A DNA stretch of 36,431 bases from CAIOHW01 sp046317855 (GTDB lineage: Bacteria > Bdellovibrionota > UBA1018): the NCBI GenBank assembly GCA_046317855.1, contig JBKCVM010000089.1, forward strand, positions 1-36,431. The letters are read 5' to 3'. The notes beneath the pieces are model-generated. The model was not told the origin of the DNA and made no database searches. It worked only from the letters and a program-made list of their open reading frames with translations. Below, piece after piece: positions 21,987-30,090 of the stretch. How positions within the stretch are numbered: position 1 is the stretch's first letter; each line of letters begins with the position of its first letter. The position numbers and the translations under genes were made by a program.

Positions 21987-23672
21987 GTGCCATCTCGAGT
22001 TTGGAGCCATTCACGTGCCCTGTGGGTCTGCGCGGTACTCTTTCTTGGTTTAGGTTTTGTTGACGCAAACGAGTTTGGTTTTGCGGCGACGCCAACGCTC
22101 ACCGACACAGGTAGGCCAGTGCTTTGGAAGGCCGAAGACGAAGACGGAGGACGACTTCCTCGACTCAGGCTTGCCGGAAATCCATCTAACGCAGTGGGGC
22201 TGCGGCCCTCACAGGTTAGGGCGGCTGCAGTGAAGGGCCTTCAGCGTTGGAGTGCAGCTGCGGGGGGAGCCGTCGGGTTTGATTACTGGCAGGGGTCTGA
22301 TTCTGCAGTCTTTGAGACGCGAAGTGATCTCAATGGTCAAAATAGTCTGTTCTTTGCTTCTCAATCGCTAGGCTCGCGGGTGGATCCAAATGTTCTGGGT
22401 CTCACCGAGGTCTGGTACAGCACCCAAACCGGCGAGATTTTTGAGACCGATATCGTCTTAAATGATGTCGATTACCGTTTTGATTCTAATCTTGAAAACG
22501 TCATCACTCATGAATTGGGCCATGCTTTTGGGCTGTCGCATAGCGGGGTCATGCTCTCGACCATGCTCTTTGTGGAGAGCCCTGATCAGAAACACCTGGG
22601 GTGCGATGATCAAGTTGGGATTCGAGATCTTTATGCTCCCACTGCAAGTGCATTGACGTTGCGGGTAGAGAGCCTAGACGGAAGTCCGCACTTGGGCGCC
22701 CATGTCTTGGCGCTCTCGCGCAAGCGTGGCACCGTACTTCGATCGGCTCTGTCCGGAAAAGACGGCGTGGCGCGGCTGGGATCTCTGGAGGCGGGGGCTT
22801 ACGACTTAGTGATTGAGCCCTTTGCTGCAGGTGCATCGTCATTGCCTTTGTACTACTCACAGATGAGCGAGCGCCCCTGCCCGGATCTGTCCCGGTTTAG
22901 CAGACTTTTTAGAACCGGTGGTTTTGCGGTGACCGATGCAGGTCTGTTCGATGCCGGAACGGTACGGGTTGGCTGCAGTAGCGAGCTCAAGACTCCAGAT
23001 GAGTCTGGCTCAGAGCGTACGGTTTTGAGCTGGGGTGAGTCGGGCGGGGCGGCTGCATTTTTGGCAGGCCAAAAAAATAATTTTCTTCGGATCGAAAGCT
23101 CAGGTGGTGATTTGGCGGTGAGGTTTCTCTCCTTTAGTCTTTATTCGCCCGTTCGGGTGAGGGCTACCCTGAGAGAAGACAGGGCCGGCAAACCGGGGCG
23201 GTCCCTGGGGGTATCGTTTGTCAATGACCGCCCTCCTTCTAGGGTGGATTCGGGACCGAGTGGTTTTTTAAACCTAGACTCAGAGATTCAGGTCCGTGGT
23301 TTGGATGCCGGGATTTATTGGATCGAGCTTTCTTTTGATGTGCCTCCGATTCAGCTCTACCCTGCAGGAGGAGTATCGCTCGATCCACTGCCTTTTTTTG
23401 TAGTCCAAGTCCTCAGACTGGAGACCGGAGAGTTGATCGAACCCGTCGACTCACGTTGCCGGCAGGATGAACGGTTTGCGGAGTACAGCTCTCCTCCAGG
23501 AGATCCGCCCCGGCGCAATCTGGCCCTGCGAGAGGGGGGGCAAGCGCAAGCCTGCGGAAGGCTCTCAGATCGGGGTGCCGGCCCGGGAGTCGGCCTTTTG
23601 GCGATCTGGATTTTTGTTCTTTACCTGGTGAAGCAGCTCTCGAAGGTTGCCCTGCGTTCAGTCAGGGCTTAA
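21987..23672 (+). CDS. Matrixin-type (M10) zinc metalloprotease, exported
   Basis: A 561-residue secreted protease starting at a GTG. Signal peptide/hydrophobic segment at 10-27 (ALWVCAVLFLGLGFVDA). The catalytic zinc site is HELGHAFGLSH, with His175, His179 and His185 as ligands and Glu176 as catalytic base, followed by a Met-turn region (VMLSTML) as in matrixin/M10 metzincins. Upstream ENVITHE fits the family and TEVWYSTQTGEIFETDIVLN marks the beta-strand region. After residue 210 there is an Ig-like/carboxypeptidase-regulatory-like domain (LRVESLDGSPHLGAHVLAL) and another beta domain around 350-460. The C-terminus has GAGPGVG, a hydrophobic segment and basic residues, again a sorting-tail or anchor layout. 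Substrate unknown. Confidence 0.88.
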   Translation: MPSRVWSHSRALWVCAVLFLGLGFVDANEFGFAATPTLTDTGRPVLWKAEDEDGGRLPRLRLAGNPSNAVGLRPSQVRAAAVKGLQRWSAAAGGAVGFDYWQGSDSAVFETRSDLNGQNSLFFASQSLGSRVDPNVLGLTEVWYSTQTGEIFETDIVLNDVDYRFDSNLENVITHELGHAFGLSHSGVMLSTMLFVESPDQKHLGCDDQVGIRDLYAPTASALTLRVESLDGSPHLGAHVLALSRKRGTVLRSALSGKDGVARLGSLEAGAYDLVIEPFAAGASSLPLYYSQMSERPCPDLSRFSRLFRTGGFAVTDAGLFDAGTVRVGCSSELKTPDESGSERTVLSWGESGGAAAFLAGQKNNFLRIESSGGDLAVRFLSFSLYSPVRVRATLREDRAGKPGRSLGVSFVNDRPPSRVDSGPSGFLNLDSEIQVRGLDAGIYWIELSFDVPPIQLYPAGGVSLDPLPFFVVQVLRLETGELIEPVDSRCRQDERFAEYSSPPGDPPRRNLALREGGQAQACGRLSDRGAGPGVGLLAIWIFVLYLVKQLSKVALRSVRA

Positions 23673-23681
23673 CCTTGAGGC

Positions 23682-24263
23682 ATGAATGCTCTTAAGCTTC
23701 CTTCTGGCTGGGTTCGGTCTTCAGTCTTGGCTGGTATCGTCATTTCTCATTGGAGCGTGTGGAGTACAGGGGCTGGAGCTGTCTCTGCCGCCGCTGCAGT
23801 GGAGCCCCAGCGGGTCTTTCAGGCCGAGGCGCGTAAGACCCGGCACTACCTGGCTGATGGAGTGGTCGTAGGTGGCGATTCCGCCATTCAAAGTGTGCGA
23901 GTCAAAGAGATCAGAAGGGCTGCAAATTCAGAAGGGTTTGAGAGGATTGTGATTGATCTCCAGGCTTCACGAGCGGACGGTGAGCCGACGGCTTTGGCCA
24001 GGGCTCCTTACTATCAAGTGTCGATCAATCCTGAAGAGCGTCGTCTCATTTATACGATCACCGGAAAACCCAGGCTGGACTTCGACGCTCCCAAAGTGGT
24101 GGCAGCATTTAAAAAAAGCCCAGTGGTTCAATCCGTCGAGCTTTTGCCCGCAGTCCATGCCGACCAATGGAGTTTTGTTTTGAATCTCAAGTCAGGCCGG
24201 CCGGTAGAAGTCTTTGATCTGAGCCAACCGGCTAGAATTATTACAGATATCCGACTCAAATAA
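23682..24263 (+). CDS. AMIN-domain-like exported protein
   Basis: A 193-residue protein with an N-terminal signal or anchor (about 14-38) and a single beta-rich domain of about 120 residues. Strands SVRVKEIRRAANSEGFERIV, IDLQASR, YYQVSINPEERRLIYTITG, SVELLPAVHADQWSFVLNL and the terminal PARIITDIRLK match the AMIN pattern of periplasmic peptidoglycan- or secretin-associated proteins. This assignment rests on pattern only. It begins nine bases after the matrixin stop with GAGG close to the ATG, so it is probably co-translated with the protease; together with the upstream gene it makes a three-gene exported cassette. Confidence 0.65.
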   Translation: MNALKLPSGWVRSSVLAGIVISHWSVWSTGAGAVSAAAAVEPQRVFQAEARKTRHYLADGVVVGGDSAIQSVRVKEIRRAANSEGFERIVIDLQASRADGEPTALARAPYYQVSINPEERRLIYTITGKPRLDFDAPKVVAAFKKSPVVQSVELLPAVHADQWSFVLNLKSGRPVEVFDLSQPARIITDIRLK

Positions 24264-24284
24264 CTCATCGTAGAGTCTCTTTGA

Positions 24285-24312
24285 CTTGCCAAACGCGGGT
24301 CCATTCCCATAG
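24285..24312 (+). promoter_or_regulatory. Possible heat-shock (sigma-32-like) promoter of lon
   Basis: CTTGCCA at 24285-24291 and CCCATAG at 24306-24312 are separated by 14 bases, resembling the sigma-32 consensus CTTGAAA and CCCATnT. Transcription would start near 24318, leaving a 16-nt leader that holds the AGGG ribosome site. lon is a classic heat-shock gene in proteobacteria. A TTGACT also occurs at 24281 but without a properly spaced -10. Confidence 0.4.
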
Positions 24313-24333
24313 TACGCCACAGGGATGGGCACC

Positions 24334-26841
24334 ATGGACGAGACCGAGGATACATCGAATTCAGCCAAGCAGCTGCTTTTGCCAGACCAGATCTTGCCAA
24401 CGCATCTGTTTGTGCTGCCCATGAACCAGTCGGTGGTTTATCCAACCATGATGGCTCCCCTCCAGGTCACGGCTCCCCGCCATATTCAAATGGTCGAAGA
24501 AGTGATCTCCAAGCAGGGGCACCGGATGTTGGGACTTCTGCTCACGCGCGACGGTGACGCGCGTGAAGAAATGAAAGCTTCTGAGCTCCATACGGTGGGA
24601 GTGATGGTCAAGATCCTGAAGCGCCTCAAGCTTCAGGACGGTTCGATCAGTATTTTGGTTCATAGCATGCGGCGTTTTCGAGTGGGGCAGGTACTTTCTG
24701 AACTGCCCTATGTCGTAGTGCAACCCCAGTACCTTGAAGATGAGGTTGAAAAATCTGATGAAATGGATGCGCTTTCGCGTTCCACGATTCAGCTCGTTAA
24801 GCAGCTCTCGGAGCTCAATCCATTTTTTACTGATGAGATGCGGCTAGCGCTCATCAATGCGCCTGGCCCAGCTACAGTTGCGGACATTGTGGCCTTTGCG
24901 TTGGCTCTTCCAAAGTCAGATGCGCAGGAGTTTTTGGAGACTCTTTCTGTCAAGGAGAGGTTCCACAAGATTCTTGGACATTTGCGCCAAGAAAAGAATG
25001 TCGCCGATATTCAGAAAAAAATCAGTGACGATGTCAACACCAAGATCACGACTCTTCAGCGCGAATTCTTTTTGAAAGAACAGCTCAAGATCATCAAAAA
25101 AGAGCTCGGTTTAGAAGAAGAAGGACGAGAAAAGCATGCTCGGACTTTCAGGGAGCGGATCGAAGCGGCGGGAATGCCAGAAGAGATCAAAAAAGTCGCG
25201 CTTGAGGAGCTGGCAAAGCTCGAGACCATTTCGGAACAGTCGCCCGAGTACAATGTCACCCGAAACTATCTCGATCTCATGTGCTCTTTGCCTTGGAATG
25301 TTGAGACCCAGGACAATTTAGACCTCGCTCACGCGCGAGGGGTCCTAGATCGTGATCATCTGGGGCTAGAGAAGGTCAAAGATCGGATTTTGGAATTCAT
25401 TGCGGTGCGGAGCCTCAAGCGTGAGCCAAAAGGGTCGATTTTGTGTTTAGTGGGCCCTCCAGGAGTGGGGAAGACCTCGATCGGAAAAAGCGTCGCAGAG
25501 TCCTTGGGTCGCAAGTTCTATCGGTTTTCTCTCGGAGGCATGCGTGACGAAGCAGAAATCAAGGGGCATCGCCGCACCTACGTGGGCGCGCTTCCTGGAA
25601 AAATTCTACAAGCGATCAAACGTGCGGGCTCTCGCAATGCAGTCATCTTGCTAGATGAAATCGATAAGTTAGGTCAGAGCTTTCAGGGCGATCCAGCAAG
25701 TGCGCTTCTTGAAGTGCTGGATCCGGAGCAAAACCATCAATTCATTGATCATTATCTCGACCTACCGTTTGACCTGTCCAAAGTACTCTTCATTGCCACG
25801 GCCAATTCAACCTCGACCATCCCTGGGCCGCTTCTGGATCGGATGGAGCAGATTGAGATTCCTGGCTATACGCTCGAAGAAAAAGAGGACATTGCGCTGA
25901 GGCATGTGATTCCTAAGGAGCTCAAGGCCACAGGCCTGCGCCCCTCACAGCTCAAGATCGATCGAGCTGCAGTGCGTTCGCTCATGTTGGACTACTCGCG
26001 CGAGCCTGGACTTCGGACCCTTCAGCAACTGGTGCATCGAATTGCCCGCAAGGCTGCGAGCAAGCTGGTTGAACACGAGCAGTCCATGAAGCGAGGCCGC
26101 ACACAGGCACGCAAACTCCTAACACCGATCAGGGTGGGCGCTCAGGACCTGCTCGAATGGTTGGGGCCCCAGCGGTTTCATAATGAACTTGCAGAGCGGA
26201 TCACCGTACCGGGAGTCGTCACCGGTCTTGCCTGGACCGCGATGGGCGGAGACATTCTTTTTATTGAGGCAGCCGAGGTCCCTGCCATCGGGGGACAAGG
26301 AGGAGTGCTTAAGCTCACCGGCAAGATGGGCGAGACGATGACCGAGAGTGCGCAGATTGCTTGGAGTGTGGTCCGGCGCAAAGTGAGTCTTGATCTCAAG
26401 AGTCGAGATTTTCACCTGCACATTCCTGCGGGCGCTATCCCAAAGGATGGGCCCTCTGCGGGCATTACCATGGCCACGGCGCTCTATGGCTTGCTCACGG
26501 GACGAAAGTCGAGGCAGCGGCTGGCCATGACGGGCGAGCTCTCATTGACTGGAAAGGTTCTTCCGGTCGGAGGCATCAAAGAAAAGCTGCTTGCAGCGCG
26601 AAGAGCAGGGATTTCAACGGTTATTTTGCCCCGACTCAATGAGAAGGACCTGCATGAGGTTCCTGAGGCTGTAAAGCAGAGTTTGTTAATCCACTTTGTG
26701 AGTAGCTGGGATGAAGTCGTTGTTTTGGCGCTCGAGCCTGAGACCAAGCCTACCCGGCCTTCGAGGACAGGCAAAAAGATTCTACGCACGGGCAAGCGCA
26801 GTGCGCGCGTGACGGGGCGGTCTGATAAGTTTCTGTCTTAG
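24334..26841 (+). CDS. lon: ATP-dependent Lon protease
   Basis: An 835-residue Lon (838 from an ATG three codons upstream, which has no room for a ribosome site). Order: N-terminal substrate-binding LON domain starting LPTHLFVLPMNQSVVYP; helical middle segment near HKILGHLRQEKNVADIQKKI; AAA+ module with Walker A GPPGVGKTS near 373, LLDEIDKL, and HRRTYVGALPGK; C-terminal serine protease with the Ser-Lys dyad at Ser708 in PKDGPSAG and Lys751 in GGIKEKLL. Lon degrades misfolded and regulatory proteins in the cytosol. A basic tail (about 810-835) extends beyond the protease domain. It ends 13 bp from rpoZ, which runs towards it. Confidence 0.98.
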   Translation: MDETEDTSNSAKQLLLPDQILPTHLFVLPMNQSVVYPTMMAPLQVTAPRHIQMVEEVISKQGHRMLGLLLTRDGDAREEMKASELHTVGVMVKILKRLKLQDGSISILVHSMRRFRVGQVLSELPYVVVQPQYLEDEVEKSDEMDALSRSTIQLVKQLSELNPFFTDEMRLALINAPGPATVADIVAFALALPKSDAQEFLETLSVKERFHKILGHLRQEKNVADIQKKISDDVNTKITTLQREFFLKEQLKIIKKELGLEEEGREKHARTFRERIEAAGMPEEIKKVALEELAKLETISEQSPEYNVTRNYLDLMCSLPWNVETQDNLDLAHARGVLDRDHLGLEKVKDRILEFIAVRSLKREPKGSILCLVGPPGVGKTSIGKSVAESLGRKFYRFSLGGMRDEAEIKGHRRTYVGALPGKILQAIKRAGSRNAVILLDEIDKLGQSFQGDPASALLEVLDPEQNHQFIDHYLDLPFDLSKVLFIATANSTSTIPGPLLDRMEQIEIPGYTLEEKEDIALRHVIPKELKATGLRPSQLKIDRAAVRSLMLDYSREPGLRTLQQLVHRIARKAASKLVEHEQSMKRGRTQARKLLTPIRVGAQDLLEWLGPQRFHNELAERITVPGVVTGLAWTAMGGDILFIEAAEVPAIGGQGGVLKLTGKMGETMTESAQIAWSVVRRKVSLDLKSRDFHLHIPAGAIPKDGPSAGITMATALYGLLTGRKSRQRLAMTGELSLTGKVLPVGGIKEKLLAARRAGISTVILPRLNEKDLHEVPEAVKQSLLIHFVSSWDEVVVLALEPETKPTRPSRTGKKILRTGKRSARVTGRSDKFLS

Positions 26842-26854
26842 CGGGGTTGGGGGC

Positions 26855-27094
26855 TTAGTTTGAAAGCCGCGAGAGCTCGTCCAAAGGAGACGACTCATCA
26901 GCGCTTGCGGCCGTCTTGGTCATAACCTTGCCGGCAGCGATTTCTCTCAGGGCAGTTACAATCAGCCTATTCTTGGACTTCACGAGGGGGTCAGCACCCT
27001 TGTAAAGCTGGCGGGTTCGCTTAGTAGCGACGTGCACCAGTTCGTACATATTTCTAACGTAATCTAAACAGTCTTCAATTGTAACGCGAGCCAT
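26855..27094 (-). CDS. rpoZ: RNA polymerase omega subunit
   Basis: A 79-residue RpoZ. The conserved core is MARVTIEDCLDYVRNMYELV, LVHVATKRTRQLYKGADPL, and KNRLIVTALREIAAGKV. Omega helps assemble beta-prime into RNA polymerase. In many bacteria it follows gmk and precedes spoT; here it is the last gene of a leftward run, 47 bases after an acyl-CoA synthetase gene. The convergent gap to lon is only 13 bp with no terminator visible. Confidence 0.96.
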   Translation of the reverse strand: MARVTIEDCLDYVRNMYELVHVATKRTRQLYKGADPLVKSKNRLIVTALREIAAGKVMTKTAASADESSPLDELSRLSN

Positions 27095-27141
27095 GGGTAG
27101 GGGGTTATCCTACCCGAGTTCTTGGGTCAAGCGGATGGCTT

Positions 27142-28932
27142 TTAAATCAGTGAGAGCGGGGAAGAAGGAAAGAGGGCTTCGATCTCGGCACGATACCGCT
27201 CGGCGATGAGGTGGCGACGGGGCTTCTGGTTGGGAGTCATGACTCCCGTATAGACTGACAGGGCCTCGGGCAGGATCACAAAACGTCGAATTTTTTCGTG
27301 TTCCGCCAGAGCTTCATTGATCTGCTCAATCTCAGATTGGACCAGGCCCCTGACCTTGGGGTGATCAATGAGCTCTTTGAATGAACTAAACAGAATCTGC
27401 CGTTCTGCGCAGTATTTGAGAATGATCTCTCTGTTAAGCGTCACTAGCGCGCCGATAGAGCTCTGGCCGTCACCCAAAACAACGAAGTCCTCAAGAATCC
27501 GGCTCGATCTGGCTAAGCTTTCGATTTTTTGGGGGGGGACGCTTCTTCCGGTAGAGAGCTTGATGAGCTCCTTTCGGCGATCTGTGATGTGCAGTCTGCC
27601 TTCAGAGTCGAGAAAGCCCAGATCGCCGGTATGGAGCCAGCCCTCTTTCAGGACCTCTGCTGTGGCTTCGGGTTTGCGCCAGTAGCCCAGAAAGTTCTTG
27701 GGAGAGAGAATTTTGATTTCGCTGTCCGAGCTGAATTGAATTTCTACCTCAGTCAGGAGTTTTCCAACGGTTCCAAAACATGGAGCAGTAGGGTCGTTGA
27801 TTGAAATGGGACCACAGGTTTCAGTAAGCCCATAACCCTCCAGAATCTTAAAGCCCATGAGGTTGAGCTCTCGCCCGAGCTCTGCCGACAGGGGGGCTCC
27901 GCCACTGATTGCAAACTTGAGCCGGCCGCCTAATTTTTTTTGTATGGCGCGCACCACTGTCTGTTGGGCTAGCAGGTTCTCTGCGGAGTCGGTGAGGCTG
28001 GGGCGCTGGAGATTTTCTCGAGAGTCAGCCACTCTTCGTGCCGCTTCAAGCAGCTTTTCGGTAATCTTTCGCTCATGCGACGGGCGGGCCTCTAAGCTTT
28101 TTTCAATGGCAACGAGAACCTTTTCAAAAACTTTAGGGACACCAAAAAGCAGAGTGGGTTGGACTTCTTGGAGTTCATCGACCAACCGGTGAGATCGCTC
28201 CGAAAAGCTAGTCTTCATTCCAAAGACCCAAGAGAGCGCGAGTTCAAACTGTCCAAAAATGTGCGCCAGAGGGAGTACCATGAGGCGGCTTTCTTTCTCA
28301 GTTTCGAGATGATCCCTAAAAACCTCTGTGGTGTCATGGAGGCAGCTCATGAGGTTGCGCTGTGAAAGCATCACTCCTTTGGGTTCGCCTGAAGTCCCTG
28401 AAGTGTAGATCAAAATAAAAAGCGCTAAAGGATCGGAGTCCCAGAGAGTCTTTCTGAGCGTCTCAGCCGAGACTCTTGGACTGGGCTCAGCAAAGAGGGT
28501 CCTTCCCTCTTCGATCCAAGACCCCGCTTCTTTAAGGTTGAACGCGATGAGCTCGGTGGGTCCCACACGCTCGGCCAATGCGGCGTCCTGAAAAAAAACT
28601 TTAGAGGCGGAGCAGTCGAGGAGAATTGATTGGATCTCGGCTGAAGAAAGCTGAGGGGGCACTGGAACAACCACGGCGCCTATTGCCCACAGAGCAAACT
28701 GGAGTTGAACCATGGCCACAGAATTTTCAGAGACGATCGCTACATTTTCACCTGGTCTGATGTTTTGCGTATTTAACCAAGCCGCGATGGAAAGCATCTG
28801 GGTTTCAAACTGCCCAAAGCTTAAGTCAACCCAGCTTGCATCCTTTCGTTCAGAGAATGCAGGAGCCTCTGGGGTCTTTTCGCATCGTGAGATGAAGGTC
28901 CGGGTCAGGCTAGATTCGAGGATGAGTGGCAT
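27142..28932 (-). CDS. Long-chain fatty-acid-CoA ligase (AMP-forming)
   Basis: A 596-residue adenylate-forming enzyme of the FadD15-like long-chain acyl-CoA synthetase branch: it activates fatty acids to acyl-AMP and then acyl-CoA, usually at the inner membrane face. Motifs: the P-loop LIYTSGTSGEPKGVMLS near residue 175, LAHIFGQFELAL, GYGLTETCGPISIND (ATP/substrate-binding), and HTGDLGFLDSEGRLHITDRRKELI with the hinge Asp/Arg. The final lysine-containing GVMTPNQKPRR matches the catalytic-lysine region. It sits six bases after smpB. The preceding run contains an OMPP1/FadL-like barrel that could import the fatty acids it would use. Confidence 0.93.
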   Translation of the reverse strand: MPLILESSLTRTFISRCEKTPEAPAFSERKDASWVDLSFGQFETQMLSIAAWLNTQNIRPGENVAIVSENSVAMVQLQFALWAIGAVVVPVPPQLSSAEIQSILLDCSASKVFFQDAALAERVGPTELIAFNLKEAGSWIEEGRTLFAEPSPRVSAETLRKTLWDSDPLALFILIYTSGTSGEPKGVMLSQRNLMSCLHDTTEVFRDHLETEKESRLMVLPLAHIFGQFELALSWVFGMKTSFSERSHRLVDELQEVQPTLLFGVPKVFEKVLVAIEKSLEARPSHERKITEKLLEAARRVADSRENLQRPSLTDSAENLLAQQTVVRAIQKKLGGRLKFAISGGAPLSAELGRELNLMGFKILEGYGLTETCGPISINDPTAPCFGTVGKLLTEVEIQFSSDSEIKILSPKNFLGYWRKPEATAEVLKEGWLHTGDLGFLDSEGRLHITDRRKELIKLSTGRSVPPQKIESLARSSRILEDFVVLGDGQSSIGALVTLNREIILKYCAERQILFSSFKELIDHPKVRGLVQSEIEQINEALAEHEKIRRFVILPEALSVYTGVMTPNQKPRRHLIAERYRAEIEALFPSSPLSLI

Positions 28933-28938
28933 GGAATC

Positions 28939-29400
28939 TTATCTGCTGCGCTTGCGCGCAAAGTCCATTTCTCGCTCTGCCGAGCGTTTTTTGATGTCTT
29001 CACGTTTGTCGTGTTTTTTCTTGCCCTTGGCCAAGGCAAGCTCCAGTTTGACGCGGCCCTTTTTGTAATACATCCGGAGCGGGATGATCGTCATTCCGTC
29101 CTGGGTGACTGCGCCAAAGAGCCGGTTGATCTGGTGCTTATGAAGGAGCAGCTTTCGCCGGCGCAGAGGCTCATGATTGTTGATGTTGCCATGGGCGTAG
29201 GGAGCGATGTGCGCCTGAAGCAGCCAGGCTTCATGCTCGGGTGTCACGTCCACGAAGGAGTCCTTGAGGCTGGGGCTCTGCGCACGGATGCTCTTTACTT
29301 CGGTCCCCGTGAGCATGATCCCGGCCTCAACGGTTTCTTCGATGAAGTAATCTGAGCGAGCCGTGGGATGCGTGGCGATGAGCTTTTCGCCCTCAGCCAT
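28939..29400 (-). CDS. smpB: SsrA-binding protein SmpB
   Basis: A 153-residue SmpB, the partner of tmRNA in rescue of stalled ribosomes. The start at 29400 has an excellent ribosome site (GGAGGAG, seven bases before the ATG); an earlier in-frame start at 29436 is inside the DUF502 gene and is not needed. Conserved parts are ARSDYFIEETVEAGIMLTGT, EVKSIRAQSPSLKDSFV, NNHEPLRRRKLLLHK and the basic tail KRSAEREMDFARKRSR. Its ATG overlaps the end of the DUF502 gene by eight bases. The tmRNA gene ssrA is not in the window. Confidence 0.97.
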   Translation of the reverse strand: MAEGEKLIATHPTARSDYFIEETVEAGIMLTGTEVKSIRAQSPSLKDSFVDVTPEHEAWLLQAHIAPYAHGNINNHEPLRRRKLLLHKHQINRLFGAVTQDGMTIIPLRMYYKKGRVKLELALAKGKKKHDKREDIKKRSAEREMDFARKRSR

Positions 29401-30082
29401 TTTTTTCTCCTCCGCCCGATGGGTTGCCAGCAACACCTAAAGAGAGAATGGTTCTAAAGGCGTCTTCAACTCCCATCGGTGACTCACGCACCTGCGATTC
29501 TGGAACCAAAAGATAAAATCCGCCGGTGGGGTTAGGTGTGGTGGGAACGAAAACGTTGAGGAGGCCCTCGGGTAAGGACTTTACTCGAGCGCTTCCAGTC
29601 ACAAAGCCAAGCGTCCAGATTCCCTGCCGCGGGTACTCCAGATAGACGACACGGCTAAACTGTTTGCCCCCACCCGACCCAAAGGCACGAAGCATTTGAT
29701 CCAGGGCGCTATAGACGCTGCGGAGCACGGGAATGCGCTGAATCACTTCAGCGAGAAGTTCTAGGAGCTTGCGTCCGAGGTAGCGCTGAGAGATCCAGCC
29801 CAGCATGGAGATCAGAAGCGCAAACCCTAGGGCAACACCGATAGCAAAGGCTGCTTCGAGCGGAAGTACGAGGGCTTGAGGAGCCTGGGCCATGGTCTCT
29901 TGCCATGAGCTCGGAAGCCAGTTTTTGAAGCTCCACAGAAACTTGGCCACCCCAAAGATCATCCAGCCCGTGACCCATAGAGGAATGAAGACCAAAGTAC
30001 CTGCGATGAAGTAACTTCGGAGCAGAGTGCTCAAACTAGGGAGTTTGCGTCCCGTCTTTCGGGATGGTTTTTGGACTGCCAT
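29393..30082 (-). CDS. DUF502 family membrane protein
   Basis: A 229-residue inner-membrane protein. Two hydrophobic segments (about 23-50 and 74-98) are followed by a cytosolic or periplasmic domain with the family patterns LRSYFIAGTLVFIPLWVTGW, IQRIPVLRSVYSALDQML and a beta-rich PTTPNPTGGFYLLVPESQVR segment near the C-terminus. DUF502 proteins have no assigned biochemical role. The gene begins eight bases after the OMPP1-like barrel gene's stop and overlaps smpB at its 3' end, so it is in the middle of the leftward operon. Confidence 0.92.
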   Translation of the reverse strand: MAVQKPSRKTGRKLPSLSTLLRSYFIAGTLVFIPLWVTGWMIFGVAKFLWSFKNWLPSSWQETMAQAPQALVLPLEAAFAIGVALGFALLISMLGWISQRYLGRKLLELLAEVIQRIPVLRSVYSALDQMLRAFGSGGGKQFSRVVYLEYPRQGIWTLGFVTGSARVKSLPEGLLNVFVPTTPNPTGGFYLLVPESQVRESPMGVEDAFRTILSLGVAGNPSGGGEKNG

Positions 30083-30090
30083 GACGTGTC

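Noticed and set aside
27857..28192. Rightward open frame opposite the acyl-CoA ligase
   Set aside because: Shadow of a well-supported gene, Ser/Arg-rich, no domain.
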